A stretch of 64,000 bases of DNA from Aminobacter carboxidus (GCF_014863355.1 NZ_JACZEP010000005.1:248001-312000); one strand, 5' to 3'. Positions 26,659-36,589 are shown, counted from the stretch's first letter. Program-made: numbers and translations. Notes: generated by a model not told the origin, from the letters alone.

Positions 26659-27099
26659 TTGGCAACGGTTGTTTGGGTTTGCCTGATATCCGCAGCGCTT
26701 ATTATCGCCACTAGCGTTCTGCATTTCGAGGTTTTCGCAACAGTTGCCGGGCTCCACCGACAATATCGTCTGTCCAAGCGAGTCGAAATTGTCGCGCTTC
26801 TGCTCCTGACGTTTCTCAGTCATGTTGTGAGCATCGGTGGTTATGCAATCGTTTTTGCCCGGCTCCACCATCATCCGGAGTTCGGGCAGCTTGCAGGGCA
26901 ACTGAGCGAAAGCCCCATAGATTTCTTCTATTTCTCGCTCGCCTGTTATACGACACTCGGTTTTGGCGATGTCTACGCTACGGGCGACTTGCGGATCATA
27001 GCTGGACTGGAGGGCCTCAATGGACTCGTCCTTATTGCTTGGTCTGCTTCACTAACGTTCCTTGCCGTTCGGCCCAACTGGGACGACAATGAGCCGTAG
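26659..27099 (+). CDS. two-helix potassium channel-family protein
   Basis: 146 residues. Membrane segments at about 3-25, 45-68 and 110-135 flank a pore loop with the K+ selectivity filter TTLGFGD. This is the Ion_trans_2 family. The start is TTG, with GGGGGAAGGA upstream. It lies in a stretch of ion-transport genes next to the ectoine operon, which fits a part in osmotic or pH stress. Confidence 0.8.
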   Translation: MATVVWVCLISAALIIATSVLHFEVFATVAGLHRQYRLSKRVEIVALLLLTFLSHVVSIGGYAIVFARLHHHPEFGQLAGQLSESPIDFFYFSLACYTTLGFGDVYATGDLRIIAGLEGLNGLVLIAWSASLTFLAVRPNWDDNEP

Positions 27100-27250
27100 C
27101 GGAGTGTTTCGCTGAGTTCTCGACTGAAGGTTGCCATGGCGCTGCTCGCGCAGGCGGCTAGAGCCATCGCGTAACAACGGTGCTCAAAGCCCGTGAAAAA
27201 GCCAATGACGCTTCAGTGTGAGCGAACTCAAAAATTCCACACACAAGGTG

Positions 27251-28483
27251 TTAGTCCATCAGCCGAACGGGCAATTTTTCTAGGGTCCGAATACCTAGAC
27301 GCTTACGCCAATGGAGGTGCTCGGTTCCATCGAGCCGAATGTCGGGAAACCGACTGATAATGCGCTCGATCGCAATTGCAGCCTCTGCCCGAGCGAGTTG
27401 AAAGCCGAGGCAAAAGTGCACCCCAGTTCCGAACGAAAGGTGGGCGTTCGGATGACGCGAAATGTCGAAGCGATGGGCGTCCTCAAACTTTAGGGGATCA
27501 CAGTTGGCGGCAGCTAGAAAGCTCGCGAACATATCGCCGCGACGATATCGGCTTTCTTGCCAAAAGATGTCTTGGACAGCGAAACGTGGCTTTGTCATTT
27601 GCACTGGCGATACATATCGCAAACACTCTTCCACGCACATAGGCATGAGGTTCGGATCGGCTTTCAATCGTCGCAGTTGGTCCTCATGAGAAAGCAGAGC
27701 AAAAAGCCCTCCCGCAATCAGATGTGTTGTGGTTTCTTGCCCAGCTCCGAAAAGCAAGAAGATCATGGAGACGAGTTCGTCTTCGCTTAGCGTTTGGCCG
27801 TCCGATTCCGCATCGCGCAGCGCAGCGATGAGTCCGTCAGCTAGTACGCCGCCTCCTGGTCGCGAAGTTCGGCGAAGGTACCTCACGACCCGGATGACCC
27901 CAGGAATTGCCCGGATTACCGCTCCGATGTTGGCGGTGTCCTTCAACCCTCCCAACCAGGATTTGAACCGATCATGGTCCTTTTCCGGCAATCCGAGCAT
28001 TGCACAAATCACCGACAACGGCAGGTCACGGCAAAAATCTTCCATAAGGTCGGCCTGGTGTTTTCCTTCCAATCCGTCGAGTAGCCGATCGGCAATGGCC
28101 GATATCATCGGTCTAATGCTCTGGATGGTGCGGCGCTGAAACGCATGATCCACTAGACTGCGCAGTCGGCGATGTTCAGGGTCGTCGTGCCCAAGCATAT
28201 TCAGAGCCAGTAGCCCTATCGTTCTGGGCAAATATTTCAGTACGCGTTCTTGGGTCCGGCTGCCGGCATTGCCGGGATCGCGCGCGAAGTTCTCGTGATC
28301 CTTAAGCAGCGCCGAGCATGCGTCGTGCGTTACCGCCAAATAAGTCCGGCCGACGATAGGCAGTTTCATGGGAACAACCGGACCGAACTCTCGCATTCGG
28401 TCCAGTGTGGGAAATGGATTCGCGTGGAATGTCGGCGAGACGATGTCAAAACTGACCGATCCGAACCTATTGTCTTGCGCCAA
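27251..28483 (-). CDS. cytochrome P450
   Basis: 410 residues, bacterial class I type. I-helix oxygen-binding GAGQETTTH, K-helix EECLRY (ExxR) and heme-Cys loop FGTGVHFCLGFQLARAE are all intact. It needs an external ferredoxin and reductase, and none is adjacent. Start is TTG 28483 with GAGGAG 8 bases upstream. The substrate cannot be told; single-gene setting, no operon. Confidence 0.92.
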   Translation of the reverse strand: MAQDNRFGSVSFDIVSPTFHANPFPTLDRMREFGPVVPMKLPIVGRTYLAVTHDACSALLKDHENFARDPGNAGSRTQERVLKYLPRTIGLLALNMLGHDDPEHRRLRSLVDHAFQRRTIQSIRPMISAIADRLLDGLEGKHQADLMEDFCRDLPLSVICAMLGLPEKDHDRFKSWLGGLKDTANIGAVIRAIPGVIRVVRYLRRTSRPGGGVLADGLIAALRDAESDGQTLSEDELVSMIFLLFGAGQETTTHLIAGGLFALLSHEDQLRRLKADPNLMPMCVEECLRYVSPVQMTKPRFAVQDIFWQESRYRRGDMFASFLAAANCDPLKFEDAHRFDISRHPNAHLSFGTGVHFCLGFQLARAEAAIAIERIISRFPDIRLDGTEHLHWRKRLGIRTLEKLPVRLMD

Positions 28484-28938
28484 CGGTCGTCTCCTCGGTC
28501 TGCCGCCTTAACCCTACCGATATTCTTCAACCGAGACTTAATACTCCCGTTCCAACAATCAAGTCGATGCCACGATCGCGCAACTCAATGTCACGATCGT
28601 TAGCGCCAGCCTTGCCGCGCCATTTCAGAAAGCGGGTTTTGAAACATTTGTATCGGATGCGCTTGCCGTAGCGTGGTGAAGAATGGTCGACCAAGGGCGA
28701 CCATGTGTGCCCACTGAGAAGACGTTGTCGGTGGAGCCGTCGTCGCCCCGCCGTTGAGTGATCGAGGTCTATGCCCTGGTGGCACATAAGTTGCTGCTGC
28801 ACATAGTTCGACTTTCGACGATTCTAAGGGGTGTTTAAGGCCGCCGATCGGAGCGGCAGCCTTGAGAGGGGCTAGTGGAGGGATGGCCTCGCAGCGAATG
28901 AGCCTACAAAGGGCTCGCCGGCTACACGTCACACGTCG
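28484..28938. other. spacer without intact genes
   Basis: About 455 bases. A minus-strand stretch around 28740-28800 (HQGIDLDHST) faintly recalls IS66 transposases, but the similarity stops after about ten residues. Otherwise nothing recognised. Confidence 0.35.
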
Positions 28939-29508
28939 TCACAGCAGACTGCCAGAAGCCCTGTGGGGCCTGGCTGCAAACTTCATGCGCCTGCGTTCAC
29001 GGAACGCAACCAGCGCTGACCGGGTCAAAGAATAGAAAACCACGGCAACGAGAACACCAAGCGGAATGCCGCCAACGGTCATGGGTTTTATCAACGGCTC
29101 CCAAAGCTGAACGATGTCAAGTTGGGTCATGACTTGCCCAAGCTGCAGCGGAACCAAGTTGCCGGGATTTTGGCCGTAGAGGATGTACCGCCCAAGTCCC
29201 AGCGTTGCGGCCCAAATGAAAGGAAATGTAATTGGATTACCGATCGCGGTGCCCAAAGCGGAAGCTACAATATTTCCCCGTAACAGGAATGCGGCTATGG
29301 CAGCGATGAGGAAGTGAAAACCTACAAAGGGTAGGAACGAAGCAAACACTCCAGCCGCAACCCCAGCAGCGACCGCGTGAGGTGCGGCTGTGAGACGGAG
29401 AACTCGTTTTGTGAAATATCGCGCGGAACGCAAGAACGATCGGCGCGGCCAGAGGAATCCTCTGATCCTATCGCCCAGGCGCGCCTGCGTTCTTCGCTTG
29501 AAAAGCAT
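28939..29508 (-). CDS. DUF2062 membrane protein
   Basis: 189 residues. Contains the DUF2062 block AAPHAVAAGVAAGVFASFLP, then IVASALGTAIGNPITFPFIW, with about four hydrophobic segments. The ATG at 29508 fits homologues (MLFKRRTQARLGDRIRGF). The function of DUF2062 is not known. It is downstream of trkH on the same strand but separated by about 190 bases. Confidence 0.83.
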   Translation of the reverse strand: MLFKRRTQARLGDRIRGFLWPRRSFLRSARYFTKRVLRLTAAPHAVAAGVAAGVFASFLPFVGFHFLIAAIAAFLLRGNIVASALGTAIGNPITFPFIWAATLGLGRYILYGQNPGNLVPLQLGQVMTQLDIVQLWEPLIKPMTVGGIPLGVLVAVVFYSLTRSALVAFRERRRMKFAARPHRASGSLL

Positions 29509-29694
29509 ATACCGCCTTTTCCGTGTGCCACTCCAATCGGCGATTACGCTCTGTTCATTATCATGCAGGCTTTCAGGCGAACATAATCTGTGCAGCTTCT
29601 CCGCATTCAAATGCGCGTCAACGGCATGCCGGGCGCGCTCCCTCATGGAAAAACGTGAAGGTGAGCAGTTGCAAGCTCCGCGTGACCACCCTGG

Positions 29695-31151
29695 TTAGTT
29701 GCGCCAATAGGTTGGAGTGAACACCACTAAGACAACGAGAATTTCCAGCCTTCCGAGGAGCATGGCTGCCGACAGAATCCACTTGGATGCGGTCGGCAAC
29801 GACGCAAAGTTGCCCGCCGGACCGATAATGTCGCCCATGCCTGGGCCGACATTGGTCAGGGCAGTCAGAGAGCCCGTGATCGCGGTAACAAGATCAAGCC
29901 CGGTAGCGCCGAGCAGGATGACGACGATCCCCCAAATCATAAAAAAGGCCGAGATGAACAGCACGACGGCCCGCTGCATCTCGGCGTCGACGACACGGTC
30001 GCCATAGCGGATGGTAATGACGGCACTTGGATAAACCAACCTCCGTAAGCCATTGACCGTCATTTCGTAGAGAACAAGGAATCGATATGCCTTGATACCG
30101 CCCGCTGTCGATCCGGAGCAGCCACCAAGAAAGGTCGCTACGAAAAAGCAGGCCACGGCAAATGGACCCCATGCGGAATAGTCGCTGGAGGCGTAACCCG
30201 TTGTAGTGATCACGGATACGAAATTAAAAGCGGAGTGCGTCAAAGCTTCGAAGAAAGGCCTTTGAGAACCTCTGCTCAGATAGACTGCGACGGCGACGGC
30301 AAAAACGAGACAGTATCCGGCAAACACTCGAATCTGGGGGTCACGAAGTGCATCGTAACGCCCACGAATAGCAAATAGTATCAGAATCGAAAACGGCAGC
30401 CCGCCGATGAACATGAAGATTGTAGCGATCCACAGTATGTGCGGAGAGCTTGCGAACTGGCCAAACGATGCGTCGTAGGTCGACATCCCGCCAGTCGACA
30501 TGGTTGTCATAGCGTGGTTCAGCGCATCGAAACCCGTCATCCCTGCCAGCAGGTACGAGAGTCCACAAGCCAGCGTCAACATTGAGTAAATAGCTATCAG
30601 GCTGACAGCGAACGTTGCGAAACGTTCGAAGGGCCTGTCTTCGATGTCGGAGGACTCGATCTTGAAATAGGCGACGCCGCCGACCTTTAGGAAAGGCAAT
30701 AGGAAGAGACCCAGTGCTATCACGCCCAGACCGCCCATCCATTGCAAGATTGACCGCCACAGCAGCACGCCTGGCGGCCTGTGGTCGAGGCCAGTAATGA
30801 CAGTCGAGCCAGTTGTGGTTATAGCGGAGACTGACTCAAAAAAGCGTCGGCGAAGCTCAGCTGAAGCGACGAAATGAACAACGGCAGGGCTCCAGCCACC
30901 GCCATAGTAAGCCATAACAAATTGACCAGCAGGAAACCAAAACGGGTGGAGGCTGGTGGAACGTTGCCATGTGTCGCCAACGCGACTGCTAACGCGGCAC
31001 CTCCAGTGATGACGGCTGACCAAACAAATACCTGCCAGTCCTCGTGGTTGTAATACAAGTCCACGGCCGCAGGCAGTAACATTGCCGCCGCCAGGTAAAT
31101 GGCAAACACGGCTGACACATAGATTGCGGCGCGGCCAGATTCTCTATTCAC
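29695..31151 (-). pseudogene. trkH: TrkH-family potassium uptake protein, split by a frameshift
   Basis: Two overlapping frames together give a full TrkH of about 485 residues. The N-terminal 110 residues start at GTG 31151. The rest resumes as FFESVSAITTTGSTVITG and includes later K+ filter repeats such as AMTTMSTGGMSTYD, SVITTTGYASSDY and LTALTNVGPGMGD. The frame is lost at a run of six T at 30838-30843 (minus strand), where seven would restore GCT TTT TTT GAG. No other lesion is seen. It is either a one-base sequencing error, a recent mutation or slippage. Inner-membrane K+ uptake, normally with TrkA. Confidence 0.85.
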
Positions 31152-31297
31152 ACGTCAAGCCCAGCGATTTTGACAAATAGTCGTAGCATCGGCTGGCCAA
31201 ATGAACAACAACTCGGTGGCAACCCATCGCCAACCGGGTGTTCTTGTCTGCTCCGACAAATTCGTCATCTAAAAGAATCCATAGTCTGGTGTCTCGA

Positions 31298-32479
31298 TCA
31301 ACTGTGGAGTGCTTTAGAAGGCATTTTTGCGGAGGCGAAGCGCACCACCGCCCAGCCGACTGCCCCAGAGAAAAGCGAGCCGAGAAGCACGCCAACCTTG
31401 GTCTCCGTCTGTAGCGTTTCCGACTCTGGGTATGCCAGGAAGCCAATGAAAAGACTCATGGTGAAACCGATGCCGCACAGTACGGCCACCCCATAGAGAT
31501 GCAACCATGAAGCATGCCGAGGTAGCTCCGCAACGCCAGCTTTGATGGCAAGCCAGGCGAAAGTGAATATCCCGACCTGCTTTCCCAAAAACAGGCCGAG
31601 CGCTGACCCCAGCGGTACCGGATTCAATACAGAGGATAGAGAAAGTTCAGAAAATGACACACCAGCGTTCGCAAACCCGAACATCGGAACGACAAGATAT
31701 GCGACCCAAGGGCCCAATGCATGATGCAGCCGAAAGAGGGGGGTGCTAGGACTGTCGCTTGAAGAAATCCCCATGGGGATTGTGAGCGCAACGGCAATAC
31801 CCGCAACTGTTGCGTGGACGCCGGAATTCAGCACGAAGGACCACAAAACAGCGCCAAGTATGAGATAGGGGGCCAGGTACTTCACCCCAGTCCTGTTAAG
31901 TGCGACGAGCGCAGTAAACGTTGAGACCGCCATTCCCAGGTTCCACAGCGACAACTCCGAAGTGTAAAAGAGCGCGATGATCAATACCGCGCCGAGATCA
32001 TCAAGAATCGCCACAGCGGTTAGAAATACCTTCAGCCCAATCGGAACGCGTCGACCAAGCAGCGAGATTACGGCTAACGCAAATGCAATGTCGGTCGCCG
32101 ATGGGATGGCCCAACCACGTAGATTGACACCTTGCCCCCAATTGATAGCCACGAAAATTGCCGCAGGCATAATCATCCCGCCCACGGCAGCAATTCCGGG
32201 CAGAGCTCGGCGCTGCCACGTAGCTAGTTGTCCAACAAGCAGCTCACGTTTGATATCCAGCCCCATCAACAGGAAGAACACCGCCATCAGGCCATCGTTA
32301 ACCCAGTGAAGGATCGATAGCCCAAGAACATCACTGTGCAGTAGGTCTGAAAAAAATTGCGCTGCGGGTAAGTTGGCGAACGCCAATGCCAGTGCTGTGA
32401 CTAACATTAGAATGAGCCCGCCAGCAGCTTCAGTCTCTAAGGGAAGCGATCCATCGCGAAACCATTTTCCATTCAGCAT
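31298..32479 (-). CDS. nhaA: Na+/H+ antiporter NhaA
   Basis: 393 residues with about 12 membrane helices. The ion-binding Asp pair lies in [20 protein letters not shown], and [20 protein letters not shown] is family-typical. Exports Na+ at alkaline pH. With trkH, the K+ channel, the lost chloride channel and the ectoine operon it forms an ion and osmotic-stress neighbourhood. Confidence 0.95.
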   Translation of the reverse strand: MLNGKWFRDGSLPLETEAAGGLILMLVTALALAFANLPAAQFFSDLLHSDVLGLSILHWVNDGLMAVFFLLMGLDIKRELLVGQLATWQRRALPGIAAVGGMIMPAAIFVAINWGQGVNLRGWAIPSATDIAFALAVISLLGRRVPIGLKVFLTAVAILDDLGAVLIIALFYTSELSLWNLGMAVSTFTALVALNRTGVKYLAPYLILGAVLWSFVLNSGVHATVAGIAVALTIPMGISSSDSPSTPLFRLHHALGPWVAYLVVPMFGFANAGVSFSELSLSSVLNPVPLGSALGLFLGKQVGIFTFAWLAIKAGVAELPRHASWLHLYGVAVLCGIGFTMSLFIGFLAYPESETLQTETKVGVLLGSLFSGAVGWAVVRFASAKMPSKALHS

Positions 32480-32795
32480 CGTACGCGCCAGTTCATGAAG
32501 GGCTCAAAAGTCTAGCATCCAATTCCGCTCCAGATTGGTGCCTGAGCGAACTTCAAATCTGAATGCGCAACCTTCGCTCATCACGCCGATTGAGAGTGGG
32601 GAGCGACGAATGAGTGCGCGTAACGGTCGAGTCAATGTTGGAGATCGACCTAGCCCCAACCCTGTGGTCGCCGGCGACTGCGGGGGCTGCTTCTTCTGCG
32701 CGCACAGCCTCTCAATGTCGAGGCTGTTTCGGTGGCGGGCGGCTCGCCTGATGCTGGCGCTTGTCGACCAGCGTCGAAAATAGACGCCCCTGGCA
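32480..32795. other. spacer without recognisable genes
   Basis: About 315 bases upstream of nhaA. No frame with similarity to a known family; it probably includes the nhaA promoter. Confidence 0.4.
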
Positions 32796-32984
32796 TTAAG
32801 GATAACGTTGCGGTGCCAGTATCGCGTCGAGCTTGGTGCGCGATGGACCATGAACCTTGATAAGGGCGACGGCCTGTCCCAGCGACAAACGATATTTGTG
32901 AGCCAAGGCGTGGGCACTGTAGTCACCCTCAGGCTCTTTCAACAGATCCTCTATGTCGAGTTGGTGCTCAGCATGATTGATCAT
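32796..32984 (-). CDS. small conserved-looking protein of unknown function (62 aa)
   Basis: 62 residues (MINHAEHQLDIEDLLKEPEG, then HALAHKYRLSLGQAVALIKV). It is helical and resembles the short DUF3606-type proteins common in rhizobia, though I would not assign it firmly. A strong AGGAGG lies 6 bases before the ATG. The ATG overlaps the stop of an upstream small hydrophobic frame (ATGA). Confidence 0.6.
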   Translation of the reverse strand: MINHAEHQLDIEDLLKEPEGDYSAHALAHKYRLSLGQAVALIKVHGPSRTKLDAILAPQRYP

Positions 32985-33235
32985 GGCAACCTCCTATAGG
33001 CGACATAGAGGAACGTTCGACCGTGCCAAAACGATCCCGAAGTGGGGATTGCTACGTTGGAGTTCAATCCTGGGGCTGCACCATGAGATGAAAGTGAGTT
33101 CGCTATCCGGCAAACAGCCTGACGGCGCCGCCCCACCACTCCAAAGCCAATCAGTGCCATGACGCATATCGGGTAAATCACGAAATCTGCGATATCCCCG
33201 CCGGGCAGAGTTCTGTGCGCGAGCAGGACGACCAA
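32981..33235 (-). CDS. possible small membrane protein
   Basis: A frame of up to 84 residues with one clear hydrophobic segment (IADFVIYPICVMALIGFGVV). Its TGA overlaps the ATG of the 62-residue gene. No ATG start; TTG only. The overlap hints at a two-gene unit, but coding status is doubtful. Confidence 0.25.
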   Translation of the reverse strand: MVVLLAHRTLPGGDIADFVIYPICVMALIGFGVVGRRRQAVCRIANSLSSHGAAPGLNSNVAIPTSGSFWHGRTFLYVAYRRLP

Positions 33236-33289
33236 GCCTGCAACCAGGCAGCAATATCCTGGCTTCCCGATGGATGCATGCTGTGACCT

Positions 33290-33572
33290 TTAGACGCCCT
33301 TCGAATTCGCCCCAAAGTGGCCGTGGGGCTTGGGTTCTGGGTCACGTCCTTTCGAAGCCTCTGCCTCACTGCGACAACGCGCGAGCCAGCGTGCGGCGGG
33401 GTTGTTGCTGTCTTCGATCCCCAGCGTGTCGTCGACGAACCGTTCGGCTGCTGCGAACGCCCATTCTTCGTCGGTAGGCAGCTGCCATGTTTCGCCGGTG
33501 CGATCCGATAGCCAGTTTGCGTAGGCAGTCGCGTCTCGGAAACTCACTCCGGTAACGGGCAATGGCGATTGC
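33290..33572 (-). pseudogene. fragment of a formylglycine-generating-enzyme (SUMF1/FGE)-like gene
   Basis: The minus strand encodes LPVTGVSFRDATAYANWLSD, then TWQLPTDEEWAFAAAERF and HGHFGANSKGV before a stop. This is the middle of an FGE-sulfatase-modifying-factor domain. The N-terminal part is replaced by IS21 sequence and the C-terminal AGNVWEW region is missing. Confidence 0.65.
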
Positions 33573-33914
33573 GAGATGTGACTTGCCGGTACCTGTCCCA
33601 CCGACCAGGACGACATCGCGCTGATCGGCGACGAACGCGCCGGCGGCGAGGTCGCGGATCAGGGGTTCGTTGACCGGCGTGTCGGCGAAGTCGAAGTCCT
33701 CGATGTCCTTGGCCAAGGGCAACTTGGCGACGATGAGCTGGTATTTGCTGGAGCGGGCCTGCTTCTCCGATATCTCTGCCTGCAACAGATCCCCGACGAT
33801 CCTGAACGGTTTGAGCTGACGCTTAATGGCGACGCCCATGATCTCGTCATAGGCCGAGCGCATCCCGCAGAGCTTCAGCGTTCCCATCAGGTCCAGTACT
33901 TCGGCGCGTTCCAT
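33556..33914 (-). pseudogene. istB: truncated IS21 istB
   Basis: Starts at ATG 33914 with AGGAGG upstream (MERAEVLDLMGTLKLCGMRS) and keeps the N-terminal domain and Walker A (VVLVGGTGTGKSHLAIAIAR). It then loses its frame at the junction with the FGE-like fragment. The ATPase domain after Walker A is gone. Only about 120 of some 250 residues remain. Confidence 0.8.
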
Positions 33915-34066
33915 GGCTGTTTGTCCTCCTGAGACTGTCATGGCGAGCGCAGTCGGCGATCGGCTCGTGAGCCAGCTTCAACGCTTGGGGAATCGCGCCC
34001 GGCGCCGGATCACGGCTGCGGGCCAGAATGTTGAAGATCACCGCCGCCGATAAGCGCAGTGGAGGA
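33915..34066 (-). pseudogene. C-terminal remnant of IS21 istA transposase
   Basis: Directly upstream of istB, the minus strand reads VIFNILARSRDPAPGAIPQA, then LKLAHEPIADCARHDSLRR, the usual end of IstA proteins. The catalytic part is missing. Together with istB this is the 3' half of an IS21-family element. Confidence 0.7.
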
Positions 34067-34123
34067 AGCCGTGGCGTTGGCACTTGCACGGTTTGGTGCC
34101 AAACCCGCTTTGCGCCCGCCGAG

Positions 34124-34152
34124 TGATCCAGCCGGTCTGTGGTGCCGTATCA
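34124..34152 (+). promoter_or_regulatory. RpoE-type promoter before the DUF3833 operon
   Basis: TGATCC (34124-34129), a 17-base spacer and GTATCA (34147-34152), about 40 bases upstream of the DUF3833 ATG. The same arrangement precedes rpoE and the FAD-oxidoreductase operon in this window. TGATCC is the known -35 element of Rhodobacter RpoE/ChrR promoters. Confidence 0.65.
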
Positions 34153-34192
34153 AGCTTCGAGTTCAATTTTTCGAGAAGGTTGGAGGCATGCG

Positions 34193-34699
34193 ATGTACGG
34201 CGGGAAATTTGGCCTGCCAGGCTTGGCAATGACACTTCTGCTTGGCTTGGCACCTGCGGCCGCAGGTGACTTTACACTGGAAGGCTATTTTGCCGGAAAA
34301 ACATCAGCCGTCGGCAGCTTCAGCGCTATCAACGGCGTCAAGCGCAAGTTCACCGTCGACCTAATGGGTAAGTGGAACGGCAAGACTCTGACGCTGGTGG
34401 AGGACTTCGCCTATGACAATGGCGAGCGCGACCGAAAGACCTGGCGCTTCGAAAAGGTCGCCAGGGACAAGTATCGCGGCACACGCGAGGACGTGATCGG
34501 GGAAACGCTGGTGACGATCAGCGGCAATACCGCACGCTTCAGCTACGTTGCGGATCTCGATGCCAGCAACAAGAGCAACCGAGTGCGCTTTTACGACACT
34601 ATGAGGCTGCAGGACGATGGCACAGTGCTCAACAAGGCACTTGTGACGAAGTTTGGTCTGCCCGTAGCGCTGACACGGGTGGAGTTTCATCGCCGCTGA
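34193..34699 (+). CDS. DUF3833 domain protein, exported
   Basis: 168 residues. Signal-like N-terminus (GLAMTLLLGLAPAAAGDFTL), then the DUF3833 body (FTLEGYFAGKTSAVGSFSAI, TLVEDFAYDNGERDRKTWRF). ATG 34193 has GGAGG 7 bases upstream. Members of this family accompany Cfa/DUF1365/SDR genes in stress loci; biochemical function unknown. First gene of a three-gene operon behind an RpoE-type promoter. Confidence 0.82.
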   Translation: MYGGKFGLPGLAMTLLLGLAPAAAGDFTLEGYFAGKTSAVGSFSAINGVKRKFTVDLMGKWNGKTLTLVEDFAYDNGERDRKTWRFEKVARDKYRGTREDVIGETLVTISGNTARFSYVADLDASNKSNRVRFYDTMRLQDDGTVLNKALVTKFGLPVALTRVEFHRR

Positions 34700-34765
34700 C
34701 CGTGCGGGTTCCAGGCCTGTCAGCTTACGCCCTGCCGGGCACTGTCAAGAAATAGGGAGTGGGTC

Positions 34766-35164
34766 TTGTCAAATCAGACACCAACAGCCGTCGCATGGGG
34801 TCTGCTGGCCACGCTGAGCCTGGCTGCTGGGGCAGCGTCTGCCGAGGAACTGGATGGGCCCAAGATCAAGAAGCTGATCGCGGGGGAGACTGTGCGACTG
34901 GACACGCCGTTCGGCATTGCCTTGCCTTTGCGCTATCGCACAGATGGCGTTGTCGTGGGAGATGTTTCGGGAATTTCGGCGGCAAGCATGTTCGCGCCAA
35001 AGGAGGAAGGCCGCTGGTGGATCGAGCGCAACTCTCTCTGCCAAAAATGGCCAAGCTGGTACAAGGGACGCCAGTTCTGCTTCAAGATCACGTCGCTCGG
35101 TGAGCGCAGGATTTCCTGGGTCCGTGACGATGGGGCCAAGGGCACCGCACGCATAGGCGACTAG
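34766..35164 (+). CDS. secreted hypothetical protein
   Basis: 132 residues with a signal peptide cut near SAEELDG. The mature part has GRWWIERNSLCQKWPSWYKG and RQFCFKIT, a pattern like small periplasmic proteins with two Cys likely to form a disulfide. No family assigned. TTG start 34766 with AGGGAG upstream. The MFS gene begins right after its stop. Confidence 0.7.
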   Translation: MSNQTPTAVAWGLLATLSLAAGAASAEELDGPKIKKLIAGETVRLDTPFGIALPLRYRTDGVVVGDVSGISAASMFAPKEEGRWWIERNSLCQKWPSWYKGRQFCFKITSLGERRISWVRDDGAKGTARIGD

Positions 35165-36520
35165 ATGGCCAATGCAGAAAGCCGCGTGTCGGGGCAGGCC
35201 GTGAAGCTGTTGTGCTATGCATTGCCGGCCATTCCGCTGGCAGCAGTGGCACTGCCTCTCTACGTCATCGTGCCGACTTTCTATGCGCAGAATCTCGGGG
35301 TGCCCATCGCTGCCGTCGGAACGGTTCTGCTGCTCATTCGGCTGCTTGATGCAGCATGCGATCCGCTGATCGGCTGGCTCTGCGACCAAGTATTCATCAA
35401 ATCCGGGCGCAGGCGGACATTCTTTCTGATGTCCGTACCGTTGACGGCCCTGGCCGCATTCATGGTCTTCTGGCCGCCGTCGGGCGCTGGTGTTGGCTAT
35501 CTCGCCTTTTGGAGCACCCTGCTTTCGGTCGGTTATACCGGAACGCTGTTGCCCTATACGGCCTGGGGTGCGGAACTGTCCACGGACTATCGCGGACGTT
35601 CGGTGGTTTCAGCTTTTCGCGAAGGGGCGACGCTGGTCGGAACGCTTATCGCAGTCGTGCTGCCCTTCGCGGTTGGCCTCGACAACATAGACGGCCTCCA
35701 CGGCTTGGCCGCCGTCGCCGTCTTGACGATCTTGCTCCTGCCTTCTGCCGCCGTGCTTGCCGTCAAGACCGTGCCGGAGCCGGCCAATCGTTCGACGAGG
35801 AAGCTGAGCTTGGCGGTCAGCCTGCACTTCGTTGTGCGCAACAGGCCGTTCGTCCGGCTCATTGCCGCGTTCCTTCTTAACGGCTTTGCCAACGCAATCC
35901 CGGCGACGCTGTTTCTCTATTTCGTCTCCGAACGGCTCGGCGCTGCCGAACTGCGCGGCCCGCTGCTCTTCCTCTATTTCCTGTGTGGGATGCTCGGTGT
36001 ACCTTTGGCCGTCTGGCTTGCAGCAAAAGCATGCAAGCACCGTACGTGGTGTGGGGCGATGACCGTCGCCTGCGCGGTGTTTGCCTTCGCCGGTTTCCTT
36101 GGAGTTGGCGACATCGTGCCTTTCGCCATCATCTGCGCGGCGACCGGGTTGCTTCTGGGCTTCGATCTCGCCTTGCCGCCAGCCATACAGGCCGATGTCA
36201 TCGACTACGACACGGCCAGTTCGGGCGAGCAGCGTTCGGGGCTCTATTTTGCCGCCTGGGGGCTGGCCACCAAGCTATCGCTTGCGCTCGGCGTCGGCTT
36301 GGTATTCCCCATTCTTGCCTGGTCGGGTTTTGACGCTACAGGTGGCCAAGCCATGCCGGAGACAGCCCTCGCTACGCTGTCTGCACTCTATGCCTGGCTC
36401 CCCATTCTGCCCAAGGCCGCAGCCATTGCCGTGATGTGGAATTTTCCCCTCGGCGAAGATGCGCAACGATCTTTGCGAGCCCGCATCGACAGCACGGGGC
36501 GAGCACATCAAGGCTCATAG
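35165..36520 (+). CDS. MFS transporter of the GPH (glycoside-pentoside-hexuronide) cation symporter type
   Basis: 451 residues, 12 predicted membrane helices. Typical GPH features: RLLDAACDPLIGWLCDQVFI, then GRRRTFFLMSVPLTAL and GVLLPYT-like TGTLLPYTAWGAELSTDY. Starts right after the preceding stop. MFS genes of this type lie in RpoE/ChrR-regulated loci of other alphaproteobacteria. Substrate unknown; a lipid-related solute is conceivable given the neighbours. Confidence 0.87.
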   Translation: MANAESRVSGQAVKLLCYALPAIPLAAVALPLYVIVPTFYAQNLGVPIAAVGTVLLLIRLLDAACDPLIGWLCDQVFIKSGRRRTFFLMSVPLTALAAFMVFWPPSGAGVGYLAFWSTLLSVGYTGTLLPYTAWGAELSTDYRGRSVVSAFREGATLVGTLIAVVLPFAVGLDNIDGLHGLAAVAVLTILLLPSAAVLAVKTVPEPANRSTRKLSLAVSLHFVVRNRPFVRLIAAFLLNGFANAIPATLFLYFVSERLGAAELRGPLLFLYFLCGMLGVPLAVWLAAKACKHRTWCGAMTVACAVFAFAGFLGVGDIVPFAIICAATGLLLGFDLALPPAIQADVIDYDTASSGEQRSGLYFAAWGLATKLSLALGVGLVFPILAWSGFDATGGQAMPETALATLSALYAWLPILPKAAAIAVMWNFPLGEDAQRSLRARIDSTGRAHQGS

Positions 36521-36589
36521 TGAAGAACCAAGTGCGCCTGCGATAGTCGTGCGCTTCTCGTCTTCACCTGCCGATGGAAAGGAACCTTG

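Noticed and set aside
28527-28932. IS66-like transposase trace on the minus strand
   Set aside because: Only about ten residues (HQGIDLDHST) resemble IS66; the frame that follows does not continue the match.
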